Source: Planctomycetota bacterium (lineage in GTDB: Bacteria > Planctomycetota > SZUA-567 > H5-PLA8). Taken from it: DNA of 64,000 nt. Below are positions 16,718-25,231 of the stretch, in pieces. Location of the stretch: positions 1 to 64,000 of the forward strand of contig JACQFI010000069.1 in NCBI GenBank assembly GCA_016200135.1. Direction: 5' to 3'. The position numbers and the translations under genes are program-made. Every line of letters starts with the position of its first letter. Within the stretch, counting starts at the first letter, position 1. Under the pieces are notes generated by a model. It searched no databases, was not told the origin of the DNA, and saw nothing but the letters and a program-made list of their open reading frames with translations.

Positions 16718-18133
16718 ATGCGCGGATTCCAATTGCTCTGCGCCGCGGTGGCCGCGGCCTTTGCCCTCACGCTCGGCCTGGACCTGTTCCAGCGCAAGCT
16801 GGCCCATCCCGGCCGCGAGACGATCATCTTCGCGTCCATGTGGGCGCCCGGCGAACCCATGCAGGAAGCTTATCGGAAGCTTTTTGACGCGTTCGAGGCC
16901 GCGAATCCGCGCTACAAAGTTGAAGCTCGCTGGGACGGCCGCTGGGTGCTGCCCTCGATCCGCCCGCGCCTGCTCACGGGCTCCGACGTCCCCGACGTGC
17001 TCAGCACCGACCGCGAGAGCCTGCGCATTCTGGCGGAAGAAGGCTTCCTCGATCCCCTCGACGCCGAACTCGACCGTCTGCCACACCCGGATGATCCCGG
17101 CAAGAGACTCCGCGACGCCTTCATCCCCAGTCTGCTTGAACGCTGCCACCTCGACGCGCCGCCTCCCGACCGCGGCCCACCGCGCATGAATTCCGGGACC
17201 TACCTGCTGCCCAGCGGCATCTGGACAACGTTCATCTTTTACAACCGCGTCCATTACGAAAAACTCGGGCTCCCGCTTCCCAAAACCTGGACGCAGTTCA
17301 TGGATAACTGCCGCACGCTGCGCGAGCACGGCATCGCGCCCTTCGCGGCCGACCGCGATGTCTACGCGGGCCTCTGGTCCGACGCGCTGCTGCGCCGCGC
17401 CGTAGGCGAGGAGATTCTGCAAGCCACCATTGAAGGCAAGCCCGGCGCGCCGCGCTTCGACCGGGACCCGCGCTACCGCGCGGCCTTCCAGGCGATCCGC
17501 GCTCTCCATCAACCGGGCTGGCACATGGAAGGCTGGCGCGGGTCGCAGTGGCCCGCCGCGCAGCGCATGTGGGTCGGCGGCATGGCGACGCATCTCGTTT
17601 GCGGCTCGTGGATCATCCGCGAGACCCTCGAATACAAGCCCGATCCCAAGGTCTTCCGCCTCGGCGGATTTCCCTGCCCCGCGCTCGACACCGTGGATGG
17701 GCAAGCTGCAGCGCCGCTGCCGCTGGGCGATCCTACGGGTGTGGACGCCTCGATCTCCGGACACGCCCTGCTGAAAGGCGGCCGGCACCGCGAAGGCGCG
17801 CTGGCGCTGCTGAGTTTCCTCGCGCGCCGGAGCAGCGCCGAGACGCTGGCGCGCGTGGGCAAGGAGATCCCGCCGGTCACGGGCGCGCCGTTCCCTGCGG
17901 AACTGGAAGAGATCCGGGAGGATTTCCAGAATGCGAAGACCGTCTACAAAGGCGGTCCGGGCACGTACGCGCCCAAGTGGGCCAAGTTCGTCTGGAACGA
18001 TCTCTACCAGAGTTTCTTCATGTATTCCGAGCCGGGCGATCCGCATTACCGCTCGGTGGACGAGTTTCTGCAGGAATTCCAGAAGCAGACCGACGCCTAC
18101 AACGCCCAAGGCGGCGAAGCGGGGATCCGGTAA
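16718..18133 (+). CDS. Sugar ABC transporter substrate-binding protein
   Basis: The 471-residue family 1 solute-binding protein has a signal anchor (about 5-22), then the typical ETIIFASMWAPGEP first strand and DAFEAANPRYKVEARW helix. It continues with SGIWTTFIFYNRVHYEKLGLPLPKTWTQF, the hallmark hinge of extracellular sugar-binding proteins, and ends in a helical lobe. There is no lipobox Cys, so it is periplasmic or membrane-tethered by the uncleaved helix. Its TAA (18131-18133) abuts the ATG of the first permease, giving a tight operon. The sugar is unknown; oligosaccharides or glycerol-3-phosphate are usual for this family. Confidence 0.85.
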   Translation: MRGFQLLCAAVAAAFALTLGLDLFQRKLAHPGRETIIFASMWAPGEPMQEAYRKLFDAFEAANPRYKVEARWDGRWVLPSIRPRLLTGSDVPDVLSTDRESLRILAEEGFLDPLDAELDRLPHPDDPGKRLRDAFIPSLLERCHLDAPPPDRGPPRMNSGTYLLPSGIWTTFIFYNRVHYEKLGLPLPKTWTQFMDNCRTLREHGIAPFAADRDVYAGLWSDALLRRAVGEEILQATIEGKPGAPRFDRDPRYRAAFQAIRALHQPGWHMEGWRGSQWPAAQRMWVGGMATHLVCGSWIIRETLEYKPDPKVFRLGGFPCPALDTVDGQAAAPLPLGDPTGVDASISGHALLKGGRHREGALALLSFLARRSSAETLARVGKEIPPVTGAPFPAELEEIREDFQNAKTVYKGGPGTYAPKWAKFVWNDLYQSFFMYSEPGDPHYRSVDEFLQEFQKQTDAYNAQGGEAGIR

Positions 18134-19039
18134 ATGAGCCAGCTCGCGCGCAACCGCCTGCTCGGCGGCCCCGGCACGCTCGCGGTGCTGCTCGGGCCGT
18201 CGCTGCTGCTCTTCGTCCTCTTCCTCGCCTGGCCCGCGCTCGATTCGCTCTTCGTCTCGCTCTGCTCGTGGACGGGCTTCTCCCCCGAAGCGCAGTTCAC
18301 GGGCCTGGAGAACTACCGCAACCTCGCGGCCGACGCGCGCTTCTGGAAGAGCCTCACCAACACGTTCTACTTTGTGCTCGTGGGCGGTTTGGGGCACTTC
18401 TTCTTTGCGTTCCTCTTTGCGTTCGCGCTCAACCATCCGCGCTTCAAGAACAAGAAATTCTATCAGACGCTGATCTTCTTCCCCTCGTTCGTCTCGGCGG
18501 TGGGCGTCGCGATCCTCTGGGCGCGCCTGTACGACTTCAACGACGGCCTGCTCAACCGGGTCTGGCGCGTCTTCGGCGGGCACGGCGTGGACTGGCTCGC
18601 CTCCGAGAACGCAATGAACTCGATCGTCATCGCCTCGGTCTGGGCCGGCGTGGGCGGGCAGATGATCCTGCTGCTCGCGGGCATGAAGCGCATCCCGCAG
18701 GACATTCTCGAGGCCGCGCGCATCGACGGCGCGGGCGAGTGGCAGGTCTTCCGCCACGTCACGCTCCCGATGCTGAAAGACGTGACGTACGTAGCGCTCT
18801 CGCTCTGGCTCATCGGTTCGATGCAGGTCTTCGGGCTCGTGCAGGCCCTTGCGGGTCCCGGCGTGCCCATCGACATGGAGACCGTCTCCACCTACCAGTA
18901 CGCGATCTCCTTTAACGCGCGCGACAATATCTACATGATGGGCCGCGGCACCGCGATGGCGGTGGCGCTCGTCGCCTGCATCGTGCTGCTGGTCTCAGGT
19001 CTGCGGCTGGTCTTCGGCAAGCGGGAACTGGAATACTGA
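18134..19039 (+). CDS. Sugar ABC transporter permease, MalF/UgpA type
   Basis: The 301-residue integral membrane protein has six predicted helices. The cytoplasmic coupling loop reads EAARIDGAGEWQVFRHVTLP (about 194-213), the EAA-x3-G-x9-LP motif that docks on the ATPase. A charged N-terminus precedes the first helix (LAVLLGPSLLLFVLFLAWP). It is homologous to UgpA/MalF permeases of the CUT1 sugar importers. The start codon immediately follows the binding-protein stop, and the second permease starts 3 bases after its own stop. No ATPase gene lies in the cluster. Confidence 0.9.
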   Translation: MSQLARNRLLGGPGTLAVLLGPSLLLFVLFLAWPALDSLFVSLCSWTGFSPEAQFTGLENYRNLAADARFWKSLTNTFYFVLVGGLGHFFFAFLFAFALNHPRFKNKKFYQTLIFFPSFVSAVGVAILWARLYDFNDGLLNRVWRVFGGHGVDWLASENAMNSIVIASVWAGVGGQMILLLAGMKRIPQDILEAARIDGAGEWQVFRHVTLPMLKDVTYVALSLWLIGSMQVFGLVQALAGPGVPIDMETVSTYQYAISFNARDNIYMMGRGTAMAVALVACIVLLVSGLRLVFGKRELEY

Positions 19040-19042
19040 ACC

Positions 19043-20167
19043 ATGGCCGCCGCGATCCCCACCCTCCTCTGGCTGTACGCCGCCGTGAGCGTCGTGCTGC
19101 TGGTGATCGAGAAGCGCACACGGCTCTATCCGCTCTATATCCTGAAGACGGCCTGGGCGGTCTTCACCGTGCTGGCGTTCGTGTGGGTGCTGCTCATGTC
19201 CGGCGCGACGAACCAGGAGTTCGCGCTACGCCCGGCGAGCATCTTCGGCGAACTGGAGCGCTACCCGGAAGCCTTCCGCGCCTGCTTCTACGTGGATGGC
19301 TGGTGGCTGCCGCTGCTCGCGTGGGCGCCGCTCTGGGCCGTCGGGGGCTGGATGGAGCAGGGCTCGCAGTGTCGGCAGACGCTCCGAGTCTGCCTGGCGA
19401 TTCTTACCCTCGCGGCCGCGATCCCGGTGCTCTGGATCGTGCGCCAGTACGACTGGTCGCCGTACACGCACTTCCGCGAGAGCTACACGCATGCGTGGCG
19501 CGTCGCGCGCATGGGCGATTACTTCCTCAACAGCATCCTCGTCTCGTGTTGCTCGGTGGGGCTGGTCACGATCCTGGGCTCGATGTCCGCGTACGCGCTG
19601 GCGCGGCTAAACTTCCGCGGGCGCGAAGCCATTATCTCGACCCTGGTCGGCTCGATGGCGATCCCGGGTTTTCTTCTGGTGGTTCCGCTGTACGTGATGA
19701 TGAAGAGCTGGTCGCTGGGCAATTTCAGTTTCATGGACTCGCGCGTGGGCCTGAGCGTCCTCTACGCGGCGACCGCGCTGCCCTTCACGATCTTCCTGCT
19801 CACCGCGTTCTTCCGCAGCCTGCCGTCCGAACTGGCCGAGGCCGCGGCTCTCGACGGCGCGACTCCGCTCCAGATCTTTACGAAAATCTACTTTCCGCTC
19901 GCCGGGCCGGGCCTGGCGACCGCCGCCATCTTCAACTTTCTTGGAGTCTGGAACGAGTACAACTTCGCGCTGGTCTTCGTCACCAATCCCGAGTTCCGCA
20001 CGCTGCCGGTGGGCCTGTACAACCTGCAGGTCTCGCAGCAGTACGCGGTGAACTGGCCGTCGATGTTCGCGGGTGTGGTGCTGCTCTGCCTGCCGACCTT
20101 CGTCATCTTCGTCGCGTTGCAAGAGAAGATCGTCGCGGGCCTCACCGTCGGCGGCGTGAAGGGCTGA
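19043..20167 (+). CDS. Sugar ABC transporter permease, MalG/UgpE type, extended N-terminus
   Basis: Residues about 150-374 match MalG/UgpE permeases, with the EAA loop EAAALDGATPLQIFTKIYFP and a GVWNEYNFALVFV segment. At 374 residues it is about 90 longer than typical MalG. The extra N-terminal part contributes about three more hydrophobic segments (about 5-22, 36-54 and 82-99, with another near 113-131). This could be a fused membrane module of unknown role. The gene follows the first permease by 3 bases, so the heterodimeric channel subunits are coexpressed. Confidence 0.85.
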   Translation: MAAAIPTLLWLYAAVSVVLLVIEKRTRLYPLYILKTAWAVFTVLAFVWVLLMSGATNQEFALRPASIFGELERYPEAFRACFYVDGWWLPLLAWAPLWAVGGWMEQGSQCRQTLRVCLAILTLAAAIPVLWIVRQYDWSPYTHFRESYTHAWRVARMGDYFLNSILVSCCSVGLVTILGSMSAYALARLNFRGREAIISTLVGSMAIPGFLLVVPLYVMMKSWSLGNFSFMDSRVGLSVLYAATALPFTIFLLTAFFRSLPSELAEAAALDGATPLQIFTKIYFPLAGPGLATAAIFNFLGVWNEYNFALVFVTNPEFRTLPVGLYNLQVSQQYAVNWPSMFAGVVLLCLPTFVIFVALQEKIVAGLTVGGVKG

Positions 20168-20219
20168 GCGCCACGCCTTCTCTGTCGTTTTGTAGAGCAC
20201 CCATTATCTTGACCGAATC

Positions 20220-21287
20220 ATGAGCCCCCCGCCCTCCTCCACTCCTTCGCTCGCGGCCGTCGTCCGCGTGCTCAAAGACGGCATCTGGGACCGCTGCGAG
20301 CTGATTCAACTCGCGAGCGGCGAGTTGCGCGTGCGCAAGACCACCAAGGGAACCGGGCCGTGGGGCGTAAACACCCTGCGCGCGGAGACCCACTACCTAC
20401 AGGCGCTGCCGCCGGGCGCGGCGGAGCACTTCCCCGCCGTGCTGGCCGCGTGGGGCGAGAAGCCCGAGGAATCCAACGTCGGATACGAGATGCCGTACTT
20501 CGACGGCTGGCGCGACGGCGGCGAGTGGGTCCGTTCGGGGACGCTCTACCAGAAGGACGCCGACCGGCTGCAGGAAGATCTGGCGCAGACGGTCTTCCGC
20601 TCGCTGCACCGGCCCGAACCCGCGCGGCCGGCGCTGGCGGCGCATGTTGAAGAGATCATCCGCGGGGCGCTCGAGCAGCTTGACCGGCTGCCCGAGTTCT
20701 CCGAGCTCATGCGCGCCGGCGAGATCGTGCTCAACGGCCATGCCTTGCCCGGCCCGGAACGCGCCTTCCAGGCCCTTCTGGCGCAAGGCGACCTCTTCCG
20801 CGCGCTGGCGCAAGCACCGTGCGTGCTGCTCCACGGCGATCTCTTGCTGGAGAACGTCCTCTGGCGCACAAATATTCTGGCCGGCAAGCCGCGCCTGATT
20901 CTGCTCGACCCCGTCTCCGTCGCGGGGGTCGCGCTGGGGCCGCCGATCTTCGATCTGGTGAAGTACGAGTCCTACGCCACGGGCGAGCTGTACGCGATGC
21001 GGACGGGCCTGGTCGAGGCCGCCCGCGCGAACGACCCGGGGGCAACGCCCGCCTACCGCTACCGCGTGCGCTGGGAAGACTCCGCCATGCGCCCGTTCCG
21101 TCTGGTGGACCTGCACACGCGGTTCCGCGCCGCCTACACCGCGCGGCACGGCGAGTTCGACCGCAACGTCTATCGGCTACTCGACGCCTACTTCGCGCTG
21201 GTGATGGCGCTGAACACCACGGGCCTGCTGCGCTGGGCGCGCGTGCTGAAGGCCACGGAGTGTTTGGGGGAGATTGCGAAGCACTAA
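20220..21287 (+). CDS. Aminoglycoside-phosphotransferase-fold small-molecule kinase
   Basis: This 355-residue protein has the APH catalytic loop LLHGDLLLENVLW (H205-G-D207, N212) and the metal-binding LLDPVSVAG (D230). An N-terminal lobe contains a candidate ATP lysine in LRVRKTTKG. Family members phosphorylate antibiotics, choline, fructosamines or sugars. It follows the ABC operon by 52 bases, so it may phosphorylate the imported sugar or derivative, though that is only an inference from order. ATG 20220 has no strong ribosome binding site. A bidirectional terminator lies about 95 bases downstream. Confidence 0.75.
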   Translation: MSPPPSSTPSLAAVVRVLKDGIWDRCELIQLASGELRVRKTTKGTGPWGVNTLRAETHYLQALPPGAAEHFPAVLAAWGEKPEESNVGYEMPYFDGWRDGGEWVRSGTLYQKDADRLQEDLAQTVFRSLHRPEPARPALAAHVEEIIRGALEQLDRLPEFSELMRAGEIVLNGHALPGPERAFQALLAQGDLFRALAQAPCVLLHGDLLLENVLWRTNILAGKPRLILLDPVSVAGVALGPPIFDLVKYESYATGELYAMRTGLVEAARANDPGATPAYRYRVRWEDSAMRPFRLVDLHTRFRAAYTARHGEFDRNVYRLLDAYFALVMALNTTGLLRWARVLKATECLGEIAKH

Positions 21288-21302
21288 GAAGGACGGGTTA
21301 GA

Positions 21303-21337
21303 GTTCGTGGTTCGTGGTTCGTGGTTCGTGGTTCGTA
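21303..21337 (+). repeat. Heptanucleotide tandem repeat (GTTCGTG)x5
   Basis: Five adjacent copies of GTTCGTG, the last ending in A, lie between the kinase-like gene stop and the terminator. This is a short non-coding microsatellite of the kind common in repeat-rich bacterial genomes. Confidence 0.85.
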
Positions 21338-21379
21338 GCCGTACTCCGCGCCTCTCCGGTGAATACATTTTGTTTAACA

Positions 21380-21407
21380 AAAAAGCCCCGGTTACCCGGG
21401 GCTTTTT
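21380..21407. terminator. Bidirectional intrinsic terminator
   Basis: The stem GCCCCGG/CCGGGGC (21385-21391 with 21396-21402, TTAC loop) is flanked by A5 on the left and T5 on the right. It serves both the plus-strand kinase-like gene ending at 21287 and the minus-strand gene ending at 21431. Confidence 0.85.
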
Positions 21408-21430
21408 CGTGCCTGTCAGAGGCGTGCGGC

Positions 21431-24154
21431 TTACTTTTCCTTCTTGTCCTTGTCCACGCGCTTGTCGCGCAGGAACTGGTAGAGCTGGCCGTTGCGGCGG
21501 ACGAACGCGCCGAACATGTCCGCGGCCGTCTCCTGGACGAAGTGGCTGCGGTCGGTCTGCAGCTTTGCGTAAATGTCCTCGAACGCTTCCGGCTTGACCC
21601 GGCCCAGCGCGCGCAGGGCATTCACGCGTAGCAGGCCTTCCTTGGGCGTGCCGGCCGGCGCATTGGTCTCGTCCATGTTGTTCATGTCCTGTACCACGCC
21701 GAGGAGCTTCGCCGCGACATCGTCCTTGTCCGCTCCGCCGCCGACGTTGCCGAGGAAGATCGCCGCGGGATTGCGAACGTCGTCCTTGCGGTTGATCATG
21801 GCGCCTTTGCAGTTCGGGACCGCGTCGTTGAGCGTGAAGAGCGTGGCGCGGGGATCGATCTTCGAGAGCACCGTCGCGCACTTGACGGCGATCTCATGGG
21901 CCTTGCGCTTGGGCGTGGCTTCCGGCGCGCGCATGCCCTCGAGCTTCTCGACCTGCGTCTTCAGATCGTTGTCCTTCATCTCGCGTTCGACCAGCACCAT
22001 GTCCGTCCCGAAGCGCGCCTGGGTGAGCGTGCGTTCGGCGCGGTCGTGCAGGATCGCGACCGGGATGTAGCGCGTCCGGACGTCGCCGCGCAGCTCTTCC
22101 TGGAGCTGTTCGGGGGTCAGGTCGCGGCGCAGGCGGTCGGAGATCAGCACGATGTCCTTCGGCGGGAAGGTGCGGGCCTTGATCATCGCGTCGCGCCCGC
22201 TGGCCGCGTCGGTGACGCTGTAGCCGAGCTTCTCCAGCGCGCCGCGGACCTCGTTGCGGGTGTTCTGGTTCTCTTCCGCGACCAGGATCTGCAGCGGCTG
22301 GTTCTCGCTGACGCCGCGGCCCAGCAGCGCCGCGACCTTATCGGATCCGGTCCAGGGCTGCGGAAAGCGGTTGATGTACCCGAGCGAGACCGCGCAGGCG
22401 TACTGGATGTTCTGGTCGGGACTCTCCATGCCGGCGACGAGCGCCGAACCCGGAGCATAGGCGTTCGTGCCTTCGCCCGCGAACGGCACCGGCTGGTGGC
22501 CGGGCAGGACGTAGAGCGTGTAGCCGTCGCCGGGCTTGGCGGGCGGTTCGGGGATCAGGTCGGTCTTCGCTTCGGCCTTGGCGATGCCGGCTTCCGGCGC
22601 GCCTTCGGCCTGCGCGTAGACGCGGTACGGGCCGCCGGGAACCGGGCCCGCGGTAAAGAGGCCGGCCTGGTCGACCGTGCCGCCCGCGCCTTCTTCGGTG
22701 AACCACGTCACCTTCATATTCTTCATTGGCTTGCCGTACTGGTCCTTCACGACGGCCTTGAAGATCTGCGTGCCGTGCACGGGCACAACGGCCGAGGCCG
22801 GCAGAATGTCGATCGAGGTCGCCATCGGCGCGTCCTTACCGCTGGTAACCGCAACGGGGGCCGGAGCCGGCGGCAGCGACGGCGGGCGGAGCAGATCGCC
22901 CTTCTCGTCCAGCCAGCGCAGGCGTTCGGCCAGGAAGACGCCCACGCCGGGCAGCTTGCCGTGGCCGGGGTACTTGGCCAAGTCGCGCTGAACCTTAAAG
23001 AGCGCCTCGTTGACGTAGTACTTGCCGCAGGCGCTGACGAGGTTGAGGTTGTCGATTAGCTTCTTGTCCCATTCGGCGATCTGCTGCTTCTCTTCCTCGG
23101 AGAGGAAGTGCTTGACCGGGTTCTCGTTCGAGATGTCCACGAGGTCCTTCACTTCCACGTACTGCGCCGAGTAGATGCTGGCAAGCAGCGGGTAGAAGTC
23201 GGCCTGATCGAGCTGCAGCTTGGCGCCGCGGAGGGCGACCTCTTCGGCCATCTGTTCGTTCCACGCCCAGATGGGATACTGCAGGGTCACCAGTTCGCCG
23301 TTGTCGTTCAGGTGCCAAATGAAGCCGTCGGCCGTCTCGGCCTCTTCGGCCACGCCTGCGCGTTCCAGGTAATACTTGTTCGCGGACTCGTAGTAGTAGG
23401 TCGCAGCGGTCTTGAGGCTCGACGCGGAGAGGCCCGTGAGCTTTTCCAGGGCGCGGGTCGCGAAGCGCTTGGCAGTCTCGGTCTCGGCCGGGTCTTCCAG
23501 GCGCGCCTTGAGGGCCGGGATCGCGCGATCGTCGGCGGGCTCGATGTCCGTGATCGCCAGGATCGCGTTCTCGCGCATCAGCACTTCCTTGCTGTTCAGG
23601 AGCTCGATCAGAGGCAGGATCGCGACCGGGCCCATGCGCGCCAGCACCACACGCGCGTAGGTGCGGAAGTCGTCGTGGTTCGGGTCCTTAAGGTACTGCG
23701 AGATCGCGGGGACGGCGTAGTGGCCGAGCTCGGCGAACTCGCGGTACAGCAGCGCGCGTTCGTCCTCGCTGGTCGCCGGATCGACGACCCGCGCGGCCAT
23801 CTTGTTCATGCGGTCCTTATCGGCGAGCTTCTGCACGTAGTACTGGCGGTAGAGCGTCCAGATGCGCGTGGGTTCGACACCCATGCGCGGATCGGCCATC
23901 ATCTTGGCCATGATCTTCGTGCCGGCCTCGTCAACCAGGCGCGCCGCGAGCTCCTTGCGGGGCTCGAGCAGCATCAGTTGCCGGAGCTTGATCTGGGCTT
24001 CGGAGAACTTGCCCTGCTGATAGAGGTCCAGGCCCTCCCGGAAGAGCTGTTCGCTCTTGGCGACCCGGTCTTCTTCGGCTCGCAGCACGGCGCCGGTAAG
24101 AAAACTCAGGGCCAGAAGGCATCCGCAGACCTTACCCATGGCGGCGATCCTCAT
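21431..24154 (-). CDS. Large secreted HEAT-repeat protein with Ig-like and receiver-like domains
   Basis: The 907-residue protein has a signal peptide (about 1-25, cleaving near VLRAEED). Next come a TPR-like pair (SEQLFREGLDLYQQGKFSEA), HEAT-type helical repeats (about 140-265), a helical region, a bacterial Ig-like domain (about 455-530, SIDILPASAVVPVHGTQ and MKVTWFTEEG), a degenerate response-regulator receiver-like domain (about 635-755) and a C-terminal HEAT segment. In the receiver part, QILVAEENQNTRN keeps an acidic pair, but the phospho-acceptor site reads VLISD with Ser at the usual Asp position. ATG 24154 has GGGAGG upstream, and an extended start would add non-protein-like sequence. 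The function is unknown. Confidence 0.7.
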   Translation of the reverse strand: MRIAAMGKVCGCLLALSFLTGAVLRAEEDRVAKSEQLFREGLDLYQQGKFSEAQIKLRQLMLLEPRKELAARLVDEAGTKIMAKMMADPRMGVEPTRIWTLYRQYYVQKLADKDRMNKMAARVVDPATSEDERALLYREFAELGHYAVPAISQYLKDPNHDDFRTYARVVLARMGPVAILPLIELLNSKEVLMRENAILAITDIEPADDRAIPALKARLEDPAETETAKRFATRALEKLTGLSASSLKTAATYYYESANKYYLERAGVAEEAETADGFIWHLNDNGELVTLQYPIWAWNEQMAEEVALRGAKLQLDQADFYPLLASIYSAQYVEVKDLVDISNENPVKHFLSEEEKQQIAEWDKKLIDNLNLVSACGKYYVNEALFKVQRDLAKYPGHGKLPGVGVFLAERLRWLDEKGDLLRPPSLPPAPAPVAVTSGKDAPMATSIDILPASAVVPVHGTQIFKAVVKDQYGKPMKNMKVTWFTEEGAGGTVDQAGLFTAGPVPGGPYRVYAQAEGAPEAGIAKAEAKTDLIPEPPAKPGDGYTLYVLPGHQPVPFAGEGTNAYAPGSALVAGMESPDQNIQYACAVSLGYINRFPQPWTGSDKVAALLGRGVSENQPLQILVAEENQNTRNEVRGALEKLGYSVTDAASGRDAMIKARTFPPKDIVLISDRLRRDLTPEQLQEELRGDVRTRYIPVAILHDRAERTLTQARFGTDMVLVEREMKDNDLKTQVEKLEGMRAPEATPKRKAHEIAVKCATVLSKIDPRATLFTLNDAVPNCKGAMINRKDDVRNPAAIFLGNVGGGADKDDVAAKLLGVVQDMNNMDETNAPAGTPKEGLLRVNALRALGRVKPEAFEDIYAKLQTDRSHFVQETAADMFGAFVRRNGQLYQFLRDKRVDKDKKEK

Positions 24155-24337
24155 CTTCAATCCTCCCATCGGAGCGAAAGAGTACTCCCTCGCCCGGCGA
24201 CACGACTTCAGGACGACCGATGGCTCCCGTTCGCGAACCGTCATGCCAGCGCAATCCCGAAAAGGGCGCGCCGCAGCACAGTCCATACGGACCGATGCCA
24301 CCTGCAAAAATACCGTTAGTTCAGAAGCGACAGGGGG

Positions 24338-24365
24338 ATGCTATTAAAATATAGGTACGTGTCAA
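24338..24365 (-). promoter_or_regulatory. Candidate sigma-70 promoter of the HEAT/Ig/receiver-like gene
   Basis: On the minus strand, TTGACA (24365-24360) and TAGCAT (24343-24338) are separated by 16 bases. Transcription from here would give a 5' leader of about 175 bases before the ATG at 24154. Confidence 0.4.
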
Positions 24366-24816
24366 GAACGAAAACAAGGCCACGCCATCCGTTTATAGCA
24401 GGTGCCACGCTATCTTTGCCTCAATCTCACCCGCGTATTGAAGCACGCAGTCTCCGCGTCCTAATCTTTATACTGCCTCGCAAGGAATGTGCTCAACGGC
24501 CTACCCGCTACCGTGCAACCGCTAACCTCTTTTGGATATTCACATTAAGCCTATCGACCGGGCCTAAAGTAGCAAGGACCGCGCACACGAGCACCTGTTC
24601 TTTGTGACGAGATTTCGTGCAACTGTACGTTAAACCGCCGACGGACTCCTACAAAGTGCCCGTTGCTAAAATCCCATTTGATACTATATACGCAATGCGT
24701 TTCAAATGCACGGCGCTCCTAGGCGCTACTGGAAGCGGCTGCGGCTTTAGCCTGAAATGAGGTCAAAAGTAGTACCGAGACGCATGAAACAGGTGAAACA
24801 ACGCCGATTAAGCGTA

Positions 24817-24845
24817 TTGACCCTAGGAGGGAATTGTCTTATTAG
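24817..24845 (+). promoter_or_regulatory. Candidate sigma-70 promoter of the XRE regulator
   Basis: TTGACC (24817-24822) and TATTAG (24840-24845) are separated by exactly 17 bases, which places initiation near 24852. That is downstream of the in-frame TTG at 24849 and so supports the GTG start at 24897. Confidence 0.5.
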
Positions 24846-24896
24846 ACGTTGTTGTACCCTGTTGATTCTGCTGTGGATGTGCACCGAGGGGCACCT

Positions 24897-25154
24897 GTGG
24901 CCGCGAACAAAAATCCCGATACACGCACCGACTTGATCACCTACCGCATCCGCCTTGGCCTTACTTTGCGAGAAATGGGAAAACGGACGGGTCTCAGCCC
25001 AGCGACCTTGCATCGCCTGGAACGGGGCGTTATTAGCGCCACGCCGCGCTCGCGGGTACGGCTTCAGGACGGCTTGGACCTCACCTCGGAGCAGGTAGAG
25101 TACTTGCTCGGCCAGAGCGCTGCGAAGCGCCGGCAGACCAACGGCCGCGGCTGA
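24897..25154 (+). CDS. Small XRE-family helix-turn-helix regulator
   Basis: This 85-residue protein is mostly one DNA-binding domain. The sequence YRIRLGLTLREMGKRTGLSP, then ATLHRLERG, has the Cro/C1 layout (helix 2 REMGKRTG, recognition helix SPATLHRLERG). A short helical tail follows (LTSEQVEYLLGQSA). The start is set by GAGGG 6 bases before GTG 24897 and by the promoter position. The next gene is a sigma factor on the opposite strand, convergent, so it need not be the target. Phage or toxin-module regulators look similar, but no such genes are adjacent. Confidence 0.75.
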   Translation: MAANKNPDTRTDLITYRIRLGLTLREMGKRTGLSPATLHRLERGVISATPRSRVRLQDGLDLTSEQVEYLLGQSAAKRRQTNGRG

Positions 25155-25175
25155 ACGACAGGCCGGGAGCCATAA

Positions 25176-25206
25176 CAAAAAAGCGGCGCCGCAAGGCACC
25201 GTTTTT
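25176..25206. terminator. Intrinsic terminator between convergent genes
   Basis: The imperfect stem GCGGCGCC-GCAA-GGCACCGT (25183-25202, one mismatch) is flanked by A6 and T5, so it can act in both directions for the XRE gene and the sigma factor gene. Confidence 0.65.
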
Positions 25207-25231
25207 CGTTCCTAACCGCGCATCCGTTGCG

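Larger units (their letters stand above)
24155..24896. other. Long intergenic region with two divergent promoters
   Basis: About 740 bases separate divergent genes. No frame here has a plausible ribosome binding site and protein-like composition. Composition is more AT-rich than the genes. I see candidate promoters near 24338-24365 (minus) and 24817-24845 (plus), and nothing else identifiable between them. Confidence 0.5.

Noticed and set aside
21303..21337. GTTCGTG repeats as a CRISPR or iteron origin
   Set aside because: The units are adjacent heptamers without spacers, and no replication initiator or DnaA-box cluster is near.
24155..24896. Short open frames as genes between the divergent promoters
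   Set aside because: They lack ribosome binding sites and protein-like composition. One overlaps the promoter of the downstream regulator.
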